Assembly (NCBI GenBank): GCA_022711435.1
Contig: JAKLFB010000003.1
Location: forward strand, 62,001-126,000
DNA from: Verrucomicrobiota bacterium
GTDB lineage: Bacteria > Verrucomicrobiota > Verrucomicrobiia > Limisphaerales > UBA1319
Direction of reading: 5' to 3'
Length of the DNA stretch: 64,000 bases
A program made the position numbers and the translations under genes. The notes beneath the pieces are model-generated. The model had not been told where the DNA came from. It made no database searches and was given only the letters and a program-made list of their open reading frames with translations. Below are positions 19,701 through 28,515 of this stretch, piece after piece (positions within the stretch are counted from its first letter, which is position 1; each line of letters begins with the position of its first letter).

Positions 19701-21218
19701 GTAACCTACACCAACTTGGCCGTCGGCTGTCCGGTGGATTTGACGGCGTTGATTGAGGGGCGGACGGACTTAAGCCTCTGGGACTTTGACGACGGTTCGG
19801 TGGCCCTCAACCAACCGTATGCGATGCATGCCTGGAACGCCGCAGGGGACTATCGGGTGGTCCTGTGGGCGTTTAACGACAGCTACCCCGGCGGGGTGAG
19901 CGCCAGTGTGCCGGTGCATGTGGTGGAGCAGCCGGTGCATTACGTGGCGGTGGACAGTGCGAATCCGCTGGCGCCTTACACCTCTTGGGCCACCGCGGCC
20001 ACGAACATTCAGGATGCGGTGGACGTGGCGAGCTTGCCGGGTGCGCTGGTGCTGGTGAGCAACGGGGTGTATGCGATTGGGAGCCGGGGGATTGGAGAGA
20101 ATCCGGAATACAATCAAAGCCGTGTCGTTGTGACGAACGCCATCCGGCTGGAGAGCATCAACGGGCCAACACTAACGGCGATTGACGGAGCTGGAGGGAT
20201 ACGGTGCGTGTATCTCGGGAGCGGGGCGAGCTTGTCCGGGTTCACCGTGACCAACGGGACAGCGTGGGAAGGCGGCGGCGTTTATTGCGAATCTGCCAGT
20301 TCGGTGGTTTCGAACTGCACGCTGACCGGCAACTCGGCCAATCGGGGTGGCGCGGCCTATGGCGGCACGCTGTACAACTGCACGTTGACCGGCAACTCGG
20401 CTGAATACGGCGGCGGCGGAGCGGCTGACTGCACGCTCAACAACTGCACACTGGCCGGCAACTCGGCTGAATACGGCGGCGGCGGGGCTTATGGCGGCAC
20501 CCTCAACAACTGCACGCTGACCCTCAACTCAGCTCCTGGCGGCGGCGGGGCCGACGGTTGCACGCTGTACAACTGTATCGTCTATTTCAACGCCGCACCC
20601 AGGGGTCCGAATCACGCTCACTGCACGCTGAACTACTGCTGCACGACGCCGATGCCGACGAACGGTATCGGCAACATCACCAGCGCGCCGCTGTACGTGA
20701 AGACCAGCGGCTGGAGCAACCTGCGCCTGCAATCCAATTCCCCCTGCATCAACGCCGGGAACAACGCTTACGTATCGGTCGACACCGATTTGGACGGCAG
20801 CCCACGCATCGTCGGGGGCACGGTGGATATGGGGGCGTACGAGTGCCAGTCCCCGGCCTTGCTCGACTACTACACCTGGCTGCAAGGCTACGGCCTGCCG
20901 ACGGCCAGTTCGGCTGCTTACGTGGATTCCGACGGCGACCTGCTCAACGACTGGCAGGAGTGGCGTTGCGGGACGAATCCCACCAACGCGTTGTCGGCGC
21001 TGCGCCTGCTCTCGGCGACGTCGGATGGCACGGACGTGACCGTGACGTGGCAGAGCGTGGCCGGAGTGAGCTATTTCCTGGAGCAAAGCACGAATCTGGC
21101 TTCGGCGTTCACGCTCCTGGCCGCGGACATTCTCGGCCAACCAGGCACAACCGGCTACACCGACACCAACGCAGCCAGCCTCTCGCCCCGATTTTACCGC
21201 GTGGGCGTTGGCCCGTAG
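16778..21218 (+). CDS. Giant secreted beta-helix/PKD repeat protein, interrupted by a one-base frameshift
   Basis: Removing one base gives a 1479-aa protein. Start at 16778 (signal peptide MRMAVMAGTLLATTAAIQA); upstream ATGs at 16574 and 16730 are possible. Architecture: three right-handed beta-helix blocks, each opening with YxSWATAATNIQxAVD and VLVSNGVYATGG, then GVRCVYLGxGAxLSGFTLTN and tandem units of the type GGGAYGGTLNNCTLTGNSA. PKD domains (for example SVWDFGDGTVVSNRPY) link the blocks. The C-terminal stretch after block 3 contains DLDGSPRIVGGTVDMGAYEC and ends SPRFYRVGVGP. The frame breaks in the G5 run at 17677-17681: frame 1 reads NTATQGAELL, but skipping one G gives NTATQGPNYFTGW and then LLNYCCTTPMPTNGVGN. 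That matches the equivalent positions in blocks 2 and 3. It is probably a surface adhesin or polysaccharide-binding protein (inference). Confidence 0.85.
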
Positions 21219-21226
21219 AGAAAAGC

Positions 21227-21306
21227 CAATGGGGTCGCATCTAAATTAATGACATATGGACAGAGGAGGAGCGAGATATGTCAAATATATAGATGCGACC
21301 GTATTG
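21227..21306. repeat. 80-bp inverted-repeat element, copy A
   Basis: Arms of about 32 bases, CAATGGGGTCGCATCTAAAT... and the complement of CAATACGGTCGCATCTATAT..., flank a ~16-base loop. Copy B lies at 24264-24343 and a half copy at 35251-35267. Similarity to copy B continues for about 10 bases past the right end (GCCTTTACTCT). It is a large REP-type or MITE-type hairpin between the beta-helix and cupin genes, and could also act as a bidirectional terminator. Confidence 0.75.
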
Positions 21307-21316
21307 CCTTTACTCT

Positions 21317-21643
21317 TCAGCCGCGGATCATAATGAGCAGCATCTTGAAGGGCTGATGCGCGCGGACCGAGTGCGGGATGCCGGCGGGCATGATCAGCGC
21401 TTCACCGGCGCGGATCACGCGCGGCTGGCCGCCCACCGTGAACTCGCCCTCGCCTTCCAGGACCTGCACGGTCGCATCATAGGGCGCGGTGTGCTCGCTG
21501 AGGCCCTGGCCCCGCGCGAAGGCGAACAGCGTCAGCGTGCCCGCCGTGCGGTCGAGGATCGTGCGGCTCACCACCGAGCCCTCGGCATAATCGGTCATCC
21601 CGGCAAGCGGGAGCGTCTGGTTGCGATGATCTTTGGTTTCCAT
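21317..21643 (-). CDS. Small single-domain cupin protein
   Basis: 108 aa. The double-stranded beta-helix motifs are visible: G-x5-HTAPYDATVQVLEGEG (motif 1, with one His and later acidic residues) and RAGEALIMPAGIPHSVRA (motif 2, with His). It probably binds a metal and a small ligand; the substrate is unknown. It lies 32 bases downstream of the ferredoxin-like gene in the same direction, so the two are probably cotranscribed. Such cupins are often paired with Fe-S proteins in anaerobes, in redox or stress-related operons. Confidence 0.87.
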   Translation of the reverse strand: METKDHRNQTLPLAGMTDYAEGSVVSRTILDRTAGTLTLFAFARGQGLSEHTAPYDATVQVLEGEGEFTVGGQPRVIRAGEALIMPAGIPHSVRAHQPFKMLLIMIRG

Positions 21644-21675
21644 GATGGTTCTCCTTCGGTGTGGGGTTTAAACCC

Positions 21676-22512
21676 TTAGGCCATCCGCCGGGTCTGCCGC
21701 ACCTGGCCTTCGAGGCTCAGGGTCACCTCGACCAATTCCAGATCGGTCCGGCCGCTCTGCTGGACCGCCTGCGCGGCGATCATGCTGAGCCCGCCGCAGC
21801 AGGGCACCTCCATCCGCACCACGATCGCCTTGGGAATCGTGAGATCGCTCAGAATGGCCGCCAGCTTCGAAACGTATGGCTCCGTGCGGTCCAGCTTGGG
21901 GCAGGCGACCACGACCGAGCGTCCGCGCAGAAACCGCCAATGGACATCGGCGCTGGCCAGCGGCCCGCAGGTGTTCATGATCACCAGCTCCTTGCCCGCG
22001 AAGAACGGCGCCCCGGGCTGGACGAGATGAAGCTGGATCGGCCATTGCCGCAGCTCGGACGGATTCACCTGCGCGGGCAACCCGCCGCCGGACACCGCTG
22101 TCGCGGCCGGCTGGGCCTGGCGGTCGGCCTCCGGGCGCATGCGCATCCGGGTTCCGGGGCATCCGCCGCCGCCGTGCGCGGCATGGGCCGGCGCGGCTGG
22201 CTTGGGCGCGTGGGCTTGCGCATGGCGCGCAACTGCCTCGTCCAACAACCGCAGAGCGGCGGCGCCGCCCGTTTGCGCGACATGATCGCGCGTGGCAGCA
22301 TGGTCGTATTCGGGCGCCTCGCGCTCGAAGATCTTCAGGGCGCCCGTCGGGCATTGGCCGAGGCAATCGCCGAATCCATCGCAAAAATGAGCCTTCACGA
22401 GCCGCGCCTTGCCGTCCACCATCCGCAACGCGCCCTCCGCACATGCCGTGACGCAGTCTCCGCATCCGTTGCAGAGCGCTTCATTGATTTCGATAATTTT
22501 TCGCTTGGCCAT
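21676..22512 (-). CDS. 4Fe-4S ferredoxin-domain protein
   Basis: 278 aa from the ATG at 22512. The N-terminus holds two 4Fe-4S clusters: NEALCNGCGDCVTACAEGAL (CxxCxxCxxxC) and FCDGFGDCLGQCPTGAL, in which the first cluster-spacing position reads FCDGFGDC, so the second set is CxxxxxCxxxCP-like. A linker rich in Ala/Pro/His follows (about 60-115), then a conserved domain with NTCGPLASADVHW, VVACPKLD and VRMEVPCCGGL, whose extra cysteines suggest more metal or thiol chemistry. The reaction is not known; the family accompanies anaerobic redox proteins. The stop is preceded by the palindrome GGGTTTAAACCC (21664-21675). A perfect FNR/CRP-type box lies about 65 bases upstream of the start. A GGGAG motif serves as ribosome-binding site. 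Confidence 0.88.
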   Translation of the reverse strand: MAKRKIIEINEALCNGCGDCVTACAEGALRMVDGKARLVKAHFCDGFGDCLGQCPTGALKIFEREAPEYDHAATRDHVAQTGGAAALRLLDEAVARHAQAHAPKPAAPAHAAHGGGGCPGTRMRMRPEADRQAQPAATAVSGGGLPAQVNPSELRQWPIQLHLVQPGAPFFAGKELVIMNTCGPLASADVHWRFLRGRSVVVACPKLDRTEPYVSKLAAILSDLTIPKAIVVRMEVPCCGGLSMIAAQAVQQSGRTDLELVEVTLSLEGQVRQTRRMA

Positions 22513-22576
22513 GACCCGATCTCCCGTACGCGCAATTCGGCGCTCGGCCACCATACCCCCTCCCGCGCACCGCGCC

Positions 22577-22590
22577 TTGACGCGGGTCAA
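22577..22590 (-). promoter_or_regulatory. FNR/CRP-family operator-like palindrome
   Basis: TTGAC-GCGG-GTCAA is a perfect 5-4-5 palindrome of the FNR/CRP-family pattern (FNR consensus TTGATnnnnATCAA; DNR and Fnr variants accept TTGAC). It lies 65-78 bases upstream of the ferredoxin-like gene, a suitable place for oxygen- or NO-responsive activation of the ferredoxin/cupin pair. No FNR gene is visible in the window. Confidence 0.6.
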
Positions 22591-22741
22591 GGGATGCTGC
22601 AGGAGATCGAGGAGACAGAGCTTGGCGGCGGCCGAAGAAATGCTACCGTCACCGTTTGGCGATCGGGTCTGCCAACGGGGGCTATCTTCGCATGCTAATG
22701 GCAAGAGGCTGCAATGAAAACGAGCCAGAGAAAGGGCGGCG

Positions 22742-22900
22742 ATGAGTGAATACCAGTATTACGAGTTCGCGGCCGTTGACGGGCCCATCTCCGACCAAGG
22801 GCTGCGGTATGCCAGGGGTTGTTCCAGCCGCGCGGAAGTCTACCCCTTCCGCTGGCGCAACGTGTATCACTTCGGCAGTTTCCACGGGAGTGTCGACACG
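22742..22900 (+). pseudogene. 5' remnant of a gene starting MSEYQYYEF
   Basis: The first ~50 codons (MSEYQYYEFAAVDGPISDQG, then SSRAEVYPFRWRNVYHFGSF) match, from memory, the N-terminus of a much larger conserved hypothetical family (MSEYQYYEF-x-A-x-DRPL...). Here the similarity stops after GSFHG and the frame ends 30 codons later. It is a truncated relic. Confidence 0.5.
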
Positions 22901-22943
22901 CTGGAATTCAAAAGATCATCCAATGCCAGAAAAGGAACGACCA

Positions 22944-23306
22944 ATGACTCGCAAGCGCGTTGCTCAGATGGATCCCATCGAACACGAAATTGAGCTGGCA
23001 CTCAACCCCGGCGCGTTCATTCCCGACCGCGCATGCTTCTCATTTGTTGGCGAGCTCGATGAGGTTGCAGCCAGGATTGCCAAGCTGAAGGACACCGATC
23101 CAGCTCGAGCCGTCAACCTCTGCGAGACTTTCATCGCCGGCTGTCACGAGAAAGCGGAGGAAGTAGACGATTCGAGTGGAAGCGTGTCGAACATCACCGC
23201 AAGATCGGATTCATGTCGGGATTCGAACGCTTGGCCGGCGGCTTGGGTCCGAGTGACGAGCCGTCCTTTCTTGAACGCGCGAAGAGGCGGTGGAGCCAGC
23301 ATTAAT
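22944..23306 (+). pseudogene. Relic of a SWIM/DUF6880-type hypothetical gene, frameshifted and internally deleted
   Basis: The N-terminal part reads DPIEHEIELALNPGAFIPDR and later DPARAVNLCETFIAGCHEKA, then EEVDDSSGS. After that, sense continues only in another frame: KRVEHHRKIGFMSGFERLAG, then PSDEPSFLERAKRRWSQH and a stop. I associate both parts with one larger family, the middle being absent here. Family assignment is from memory. Confidence 0.5.
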
Positions 23307-23317
23307 GGGATATCAAG

Positions 23318-24246
23318 ATGCACCCCAACAGCGAACGATCGGCTGAAGCGGATTCGGATCGACTCATCGAAGCGATCACCGTCGATGCGTACGGAGAGGA
23401 CGAGCAGCTTTGGGCCTTTCGTCAGGCCTTCGAGGAAAGCGTCCCCGTTCCGGCGGACGGTTTCGTCATCGGTGAGCCCGTGTCGGTGCTCTCGTTCGAC
23501 TATGACGGGAATGAGCGACGCGGGTTGACGGCGCAGTGCCGGCGAACGGATGGCTCCGAGCATGTCGTAACCGCAGCGGAGGTCGTGTTTCCCCCCGGCT
23601 CGACGTGCCAGCCCTCGGTCTTGTGCCGCTCCGCCTCGAAAGCCGTGGCATGTGGAATCCAGATGAGCACTACTGGGGCGAGGAAGGCGAACCGATCGAG
23701 GAGTGGGCCAAGCCGATCATCGCCCGCGGCCCGAGACCCGAGTTCGTCATGAAGCAAGTCCTCCCGGGTTCTGATCCGGAAGACTTCGACTCGGATCCGA
23801 TCCTCGAGTCCATCGAGCTCGAGGCCGCCGGCGACCGGGACGGTGCGCGTCGGATCCTGATGGAACTCTGCCAGGCCGACCTCCGTTGCCTCGATGCCCA
23901 TGCCCACCTCGGCAACCTTGACTTCAGCCCGAAGGACGCCATCCGGCACTTCGAGGTCGGCGTCCGGATCGGCGAGCTGTCGCTTGGCACGGATTTTGCC
24001 GGCTTGTTGCCATGGGGTTCCATCAACAACCGGCCCTTCTTGCGCTGTCTGAACGGCTTTGGCCTTTGCTTGTGGCGCCTCAACCGCTTCGCGGAGGCTG
24101 AACGTGTCTTCGACCGGATGCTCTGGCTCAATCCCGCCGACAACCAAGGCGTGCGATTTCTGATCGACGAAGTGCGGGCGCGGAGGCCGTGGACGGACGA
24201 CGGGGATGATCAGTCGCGACGATCGAGCACCAACGGATGCCTCTGA
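23318..24246 (+). pseudogene. Internally deleted TPR-like cytoplasmic protein gene
   Basis: 5' frame: IEAITVDAYGEDEQLWAFRQ ... ADGFVIGEPVSVLSFDYDGN ... EVVFPPGS (to about 23603). 3' frame: RLDVPALGLVPLRLESRGMW ... NPDEHYWGEEGEPIEEWAKP ... FDRMLWLNPADNQGVRFLID to the stop at 24246. I recall these as the two ends of one conserved protein whose middle (roughly 70 residues) is missing here. The frames meet at GGCTCGACGTG around 23603, as expected for a deletion between short homologous sequences that also shifted the frame. An ATG-initiated 3' product from about 23651 remains theoretically possible. Confidence 0.6.
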
Positions 24247-24263
24247 CCCGTCGGTGGGCCAAC

Positions 24264-24343
24264 CGATGCGGCCACATCTGAATTATCGACGTATGGATAA
24301 AGCAAGAGCGCGATATGTTAAATATTTAGATGCGACCCCATTG
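24264..24343. repeat. 80-bp inverted-repeat element, copy B
   Basis: The right arm ATTTAGATGCGACCCCATTG is nearly identical to the left arm of copy A read inverted. The left arm (GCGGCCACATCTGAATTATC) is degraded. The sequence just outside, GCCTTCACTCT, also resembles the flank of copy A. Confidence 0.7.
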
Positions 24344-24459
24344 CCTTCACTCTGGGGGCAGCGCACAATCGGCTTGCCACGGGTTCGCAACCGGCTACAT
24401 TAGGCGCTGCACGGAGCGCAAAGGATCGGGTTTCAGGATCTGGAATCCGATGAACGGCG

Positions 24460-24549
24460 GGAAGGGTGGCTGAGTGGTTAAAGGCACCTGACTCGAAATC
24501 AGGAGACCGGGCAACTGGTCCGCAGGTTCGAATCCTGTCCCTTCCGCCA
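24460..24549 (+). tRNA. tRNA-Ser (anticodon CGA)
   Basis: Class II tRNA with acceptor GGAAGGG (24460-24466) pairing with CCCTTCC (24539-24545), discriminator G and an encoded CCA. The anticodon stem is CCTGA/TCAGG around the loop CTCGAAA, giving anticodon CGA (24494-24496), which reads UCG serine codons. A long variable arm follows, and the T arm is GCAGGTTCGAATCCTGT. Confidence 0.96.
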
Positions 24550-24656
24550 ACTGAGGGAAGCCCCTTGCAGGCTCACCGGCGCCGCCGAGGGATTTTCGTT
24601 CCCGCACAGGCCTGCGGAGCGGAGCCGCACTTGCTGGCGGCGAAGGAGGGAAAGAA

Positions 24657-25745
24657 TCAGGTCTTTCGGCCGATCTCGAGCACCTCCCGGCAGTATTGGA
24701 TGCTGCGTTCGAGGTCGCTCTTCTGAAACTCCCGTTCGAACTCGGACCGGTTCCGGCCGGGCGGCACGAAGTAACCGAGGCGCGGTTTGCCGCGCTTGGC
24801 AAAGGCGACGAAGCGTGCGAACTCGTGGGCGCGCGCTTTGGAGAAGACGTTCCAGAACTCGTCCTTGAAATAGGGGATCGAGCGGCCGTATTGGGAGATG
24901 ATCTCGAGGGTGAAGGGCGTCTGCGGGCAGAGCTCGGCGAACCGGCTGACGTATCCAGGCCAGTAGGTGTTGCCTTCGCCAATGGAAGTCCACTGGGCGT
25001 GAGCGCCATCGGGTGTTTCCCAGACTGAGGTGTCGCGGATCCCGCTGGCCAGGGCGTAGGGCGCCAGGGTCTCGAGGTTGACCATGGGATCCTCGATGGT
25101 CCATGCGGCGTTGCCGGGGTCCATCGTGGCGCCGACGAACTCCTTCCCCGCGGCCTCGATGAGCGCGACCAGCTCCCATGCCTGCATGTCGCCCGCGTGG
25201 TTTTCGACGGCGAACCGGATGCCGGCGTCGATGGCGGGCTCGCGAACCGATCGAAGGACCTGGACCGTCGCTTCGATCTGGCGTTCGATCCCGCCCTCGG
25301 CCAGGCGGTCCTCGCCCGAGCCGAGCACGCAGCGCACGATCCGCGATCCCAGCGCCGCGGCGATCCGCAGGGCGAGCTTCAGGTGCTCGGCCGGCGTCCC
25401 GTAATCGCGCGTGAGCGATTTCGACAGGGGACAGATGCTGAACGTGCCCACCTGGATCTCGATCCCGAGCCGGTCTGCCTGGGCCTTGATCGATCTCAGA
25501 TACGATGCCTCGTGGCTTTCGAAAACCTTGAGATCGGAAAAGAACACCACATCGAGCTTCTGGGCCGCCGCGTAGTCGAGCAGCTGCGCCGCCTTCCATC
25601 CCAGCGCGCGCAGCGAGAAATTATCGAGACCGAGCTTGAGGCGGGGCGTCGAGCTGGCGGCCGTTTGGGCCCGGGCGGGCAGGCCGCTGGCGGCCAGCCC
25701 CGCGCCGGCTATCGCCGCCGACTGAAGAAAGCCGCGCCGCGTCAT
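24657..25745 (-). CDS. Tat-exported sugar phosphate isomerase/epimerase-like protein (xylose isomerase-like TIM barrel)
   Basis: 362 aa from the ATG at 25745, chosen because it opens a twin-arginine signal MTRRGFLQSAAIAGAGLAAS. The rest is an AP_endonuc_2/xylose-isomerase-like barrel (PF01261), visible in LKLGLDNFSLRALGW, LDVVFFSDLKVFESHE, AENHAGD-like FAVENHAGDMQA, VGATMDPGNAAW and FTLEIISQYGRSIPYF, with metal-ligand Glu/Asp/His in the expected strands. The substrate is unknown; exported members of this family are abundant in Planctomycetes and Verrucomicrobia and are thought to act in carbohydrate catabolism. It stands alone between tRNA-Ser and queE. Confidence 0.87.
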   Translation of the reverse strand: MTRRGFLQSAAIAGAGLAASGLPARAQTAASSTPRLKLGLDNFSLRALGWKAAQLLDYAAAQKLDVVFFSDLKVFESHEASYLRSIKAQADRLGIEIQVGTFSICPLSKSLTRDYGTPAEHLKLALRIAAALGSRIVRCVLGSGEDRLAEGGIERQIEATVQVLRSVREPAIDAGIRFAVENHAGDMQAWELVALIEAAGKEFVGATMDPGNAAWTIEDPMVNLETLAPYALASGIRDTSVWETPDGAHAQWTSIGEGNTYWPGYVSRFAELCPQTPFTLEIISQYGRSIPYFKDEFWNVFSKARAHEFARFVAFAKRGKPRLGYFVPPGRNRSEFEREFQKSDLERSIQYCREVLEIGRKT

Positions 25746-25906
25746 CCGTGGAATGGCACATCGCATCCCCACCATATCGTCCGTCTCGTCCTGAGTCCCG
25801 ATGCCAGAGCGCTGCACGATCCTGGATAGTAATCACTGAACTGCGGGGCCCGTCAAGCCGCGGCGCCGATGCGCGCGATGCGGGCGTCCGCGGTCCGGGA
25901 GGTTCG

Positions 25907-25930
25907 GAGCGCCGACATTCTTGTCAGCTC
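25907..25930. repeat. REP-like palindrome GCCGACATTCTTGYCRGC, copy 2
   Basis: GAGCGCCGACATTCTTGTCA followed by GCTC is an imperfect palindrome around TTC. It shares its core with 1018-1035 and sits just downstream of queE. Confidence 0.5.
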
Positions 25931-25966
25931 CTTGCGATGGCGCGTCGAGCCGCCTGCGGCTCCGGG

Positions 25967-26701
25967 TCAAACGCCCCGCTGGCTGGGCGGCCAGATGGCC
26001 TTGTGGATCTGGAGCTGGAAACGGACGGGGAGGGCGTCGGCGATGATCTGTTCGGCCAGCGCGCGCTGCGAGATCGGGGTGTGATCGGCAGGAGGCGTTC
26101 GAAGGGATGGATCGCGGGCGGCCGATTCGATCGGGTGCGCCCAGGAGAATAGAACGGGGCAGATCCGGGCCAGGTTGTGATCCGACAAGATGCGGACAGC
26201 CCACCGATAATCTTCGAGCGTGCCGATGACCAGCTTGACCTCGTCGGTGGCGCGGAGGCGGGCGATGTTGTCCCAGCGGTTCCGCTCGGATTCGCCGCTG
26301 CTGGGGCATTTGAGGTCCATGATCCGGCGGACGCGGGGATCGACGGGGGAGATATCGAGCGCGCCGCTGGTCTCGAGCAAGGTTGTATACCCGGCGTCGC
26401 ACAGCCGGCGCATGAGATCCAGCGCGGCCGGCTGAAGGAGGGGTTCGCCTCCGGTGAGCTCGACCAGCGGCAGGCGGGACGAGCATGGCCGGAGGAACCA
26501 TGGCCGAGCCAGGGCATCGACTCGCTCGATCACCTCGTCCAGAGGCCAGCGCTTGCCGGGGGCGAACGCAAACGCGGAATCGCAATAGGAACAGCGCAGC
26601 GGGCAGCCGCTCAGGCGGATCAGGATGCAGGGCAGGCCCGCGAAGGTGCTCTCCCCCTGAATGCTCGCATAGATCTCATGGATTGCGATCGAGGCGTCCA
26701 T
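25967..26701 (-). CDS. queE: 7-carboxy-7-deazaguanine synthase QueE
   Basis: 244 aa. Radical SAM enzyme of queuosine/preQ0 biosynthesis that converts 6-carboxytetrahydropterin to 7-carboxy-7-deazaguanine. Seen: EIYASIQGESTFAGLPCILI, then the QueE cluster motif CPLRCSYCDSAFAF (CxxxCxxC, about residues 33-40), ELTGGEPLLQ and LETSGALDIS. Length is normal for the family. It lies 41 bases downstream of gcvH; no other queuosine gene is visible, so the linkage may be only positional. Confidence 0.94.
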   Translation of the reverse strand: MDASIAIHEIYASIQGESTFAGLPCILIRLSGCPLRCSYCDSAFAFAPGKRWPLDEVIERVDALARPWFLRPCSSRLPLVELTGGEPLLQPAALDLMRRLCDAGYTTLLETSGALDISPVDPRVRRIMDLKCPSSGESERNRWDNIARLRATDEVKLVIGTLEDYRWAVRILSDHNLARICPVLFSWAHPIESAARDPSLRTPPADHTPISQRALAEQIIADALPVRFQLQIHKAIWPPSQRGV

Positions 26702-26742
26702 GGAGGCAGCGGCGGATCCTTTCCCGTTCCAGGAGGGCCGAG

Positions 26743-27129
26743 TCAGGATCCGATCGATTGGCTATAGGCTTCGGCCGAGAGGAGACGGTCAAGCTCCCCT
26801 GGGTCTGAGGGGCGGAGCTTGAAGAACCAGCCCTGGCCGTAAGGATCGCTGTTGACGAGGCCCGGGCTGCCGGCCAGCGCCGGGTTGCACTCAATGACTT
26901 CGCCGCTCAATGGAGTGTAGATGTCGCTGGCGGTCTTGACCGACTCGACCACCGCGCAGCTATCCCCGGCCTTGAGTGTGCGGCCGGCGGGCGGCAGCTC
27001 GACGAACACGACATCGGTCAGCTCGCGCTGGGCATGGTCGGTGATGCCGATCGTGGCGATTTGATCCTCCATTCGCACCCACTCATGAGAGCGGGTGTAC
27101 CGGAGGGAGGAGGGTAGGTGTGGGTTCAT
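26743..27129 (-). CDS. gcvH: Glycine cleavage system H protein
   Basis: 128 aa. Lipoyl carrier of the glycine cleavage complex, shuttling the aminomethyl group between P, T and L proteins. Seen: [33 protein letters not shown], and the lipoylation site [19 protein letters not shown] (modified Lys in ESVK). The C-terminus [20 protein letters not shown] is normal. It lies 43 bases downstream of gcvT; gcvP is not in the window. Confidence 0.96.
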   Translation of the reverse strand: MNPHLPSSLRYTRSHEWVRMEDQIATIGITDHAQRELTDVVFVELPPAGRTLKAGDSCAVVESVKTASDIYTPLSGEVIECNPALAGSPGLVNSDPYGQGWFFKLRPSDPGELDRLLSAEAYSQSIGS

Positions 27130-27172
27130 GGTGTTTCGGATTGGCGTGCGGTCGCGATGCCACAGCCCCGAT

Positions 27173-28354
27173 TCATGGTTTCAGGGGCTTCGCCGGGGGC
27201 GGGATCGGCCGTCGGTACAGCGGTTTCGGTGTGACGATCGCCGATGTCAGCCGGCCGCGGATATCGATGTGGATCGGCGTCTCCGGCGCGGCGAATTCGG
27301 GGGGCACGTATCCCATGCCGATGCCGGCGCCCAAGGTCGGGCTTTGCGTGCCGCTGGCCACCTCGCCGATGGGGCAGGGCGGGTCGGTCTGGCTGAAGAT
27401 CGCGTACTGGGGGCGCGGGGGCGGTCCTGAATGGGCCAGGCGGAACGCCACGCACCGGCGGGGCGCCCCCCTGGATTTCTGGGCGATCAAGGCCTCGCGT
27501 CCCACGAAGGCGGGCTTGTCGAGGCAGACGAACCGGTCCAGACCGGCCTCGAGCGGCGTGATCTGCTCGGTCAGTTCGTGGCCGTAGAGGGGGAGGCAAG
27601 CTTCCAGCCTGAGCGTGTCGCGGGCGCCGAGGCCGACGGGGAGCAAGCCCTGGGGCCGGCCGGTCTCGAGCAATCGATCCCACACCTCCAGCAGATGGCC
27701 GGCAGGGACCAGCATCTCGACGCCGTCTTCGCCGGTGTAGCCGGTCCGGGCCACCCACGCGGTTCCGCCCCCCATGGGCAGGGCCATCAGATGAAACCGG
27801 CGGAGCGAGCTCAGCAGGGCAGGCGACGCGGTGGACGGCCCGTGTCGAGCGATGAATTGGGCGAGGATGGAAAGAGCCAGCGGGCCTTGAAGCGCGAGGA
27901 TGCCCCATGCGGGACCGAGGTCCGACAGGTCGACGGAGGTCGAGGCCGATGGCGTGGAGATGCGGGCCTCCATCCATGCCCAGTCTGCGGCGGTTCGGGA
28001 CGCATTGACCACCAGGCGGTACTCGGTCTCGGCCATTCGGTACACGATGAGATCGTCGAGCACACCGCCATCCGGGTTGCACATCAGCGTGTATTGGCCC
28101 TGGCCGACGGCCAGCCTCCGGATGTCGTTGGTCAGGAGGCGGTCGAGCGCGTCGGCCGCCCCGGGGCCGGCCACGCGGAATTGGCCCATGTGGGAGACAT
28201 CGAACAGGCCGGCGGCGTTCCGCACGGCATGGTGCTCGGCCAGGATGCCCGAGTATTGCAGAGGCATCAGCCAGCCGCCAAATTCGATGCAGCGCGCCCC
28301 CATCTCGGTGTGCCGGGAATACAGCGGGGTGCGCTTGCCGGTCGCCACACTCAT
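27173..28354 (-). CDS. gcvT: Aminomethyltransferase (glycine cleavage T protein)
   Basis: 393 aa from the ATG at 28354 ([18 protein letters not shown]). It transfers the methylene group from H-protein-bound aminomethyl to tetrahydrofolate. Seen: [39 protein letters not shown], the folate-binding region [35 protein letters not shown] and [20 protein letters not shown]. First gene of the gcvT-gcvH-queE run. It is divergent from carB with 161 bases between starts, which must hold both promoters. Confidence 0.95.
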   Translation of the reverse strand: MSVATGKRTPLYSRHTEMGARCIEFGGWLMPLQYSGILAEHHAVRNAAGLFDVSHMGQFRVAGPGAADALDRLLTNDIRRLAVGQGQYTLMCNPDGGVLDDLIVYRMAETEYRLVVNASRTAADWAWMEARISTPSASTSVDLSDLGPAWGILALQGPLALSILAQFIARHGPSTASPALLSSLRRFHLMALPMGGGTAWVARTGYTGEDGVEMLVPAGHLLEVWDRLLETGRPQGLLPVGLGARDTLRLEACLPLYGHELTEQITPLEAGLDRFVCLDKPAFVGREALIAQKSRGAPRRCVAFRLAHSGPPPRPQYAIFSQTDPPCPIGEVASGTQSPTLGAGIGMGYVPPEFAAPETPIHIDIRGRLTSAIVTPKPLYRRPIPPPAKPLKP

Positions 28355-28515
28355 GCCGCCATTCTGCCGCGGGTGGCACGGCGCGGTCAATCCAAGTTCG
28401 CACTTCCGTCTTCTGGCTTGGCGATTTTGGTTGCCTCGGCTCCTGCGGCCGAATAGAAAGTCAGCTCCGTTCGATCGGGGACACGGAAAGCAGCAAATCA
28501 TAAGCAGGAGCCGCC

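Noticed and set aside
16778..21218. Repeats that might look like a CRISPR array
   Set aside because: The repeats are in frame, coding and adjacent without spacers; they encode beta-helix units.
24247..24459. Possible attachment site next to tRNA-Ser
   Set aside because: No integrase and no repeated tRNA 3' end; the region holds an inverted-repeat element instead.
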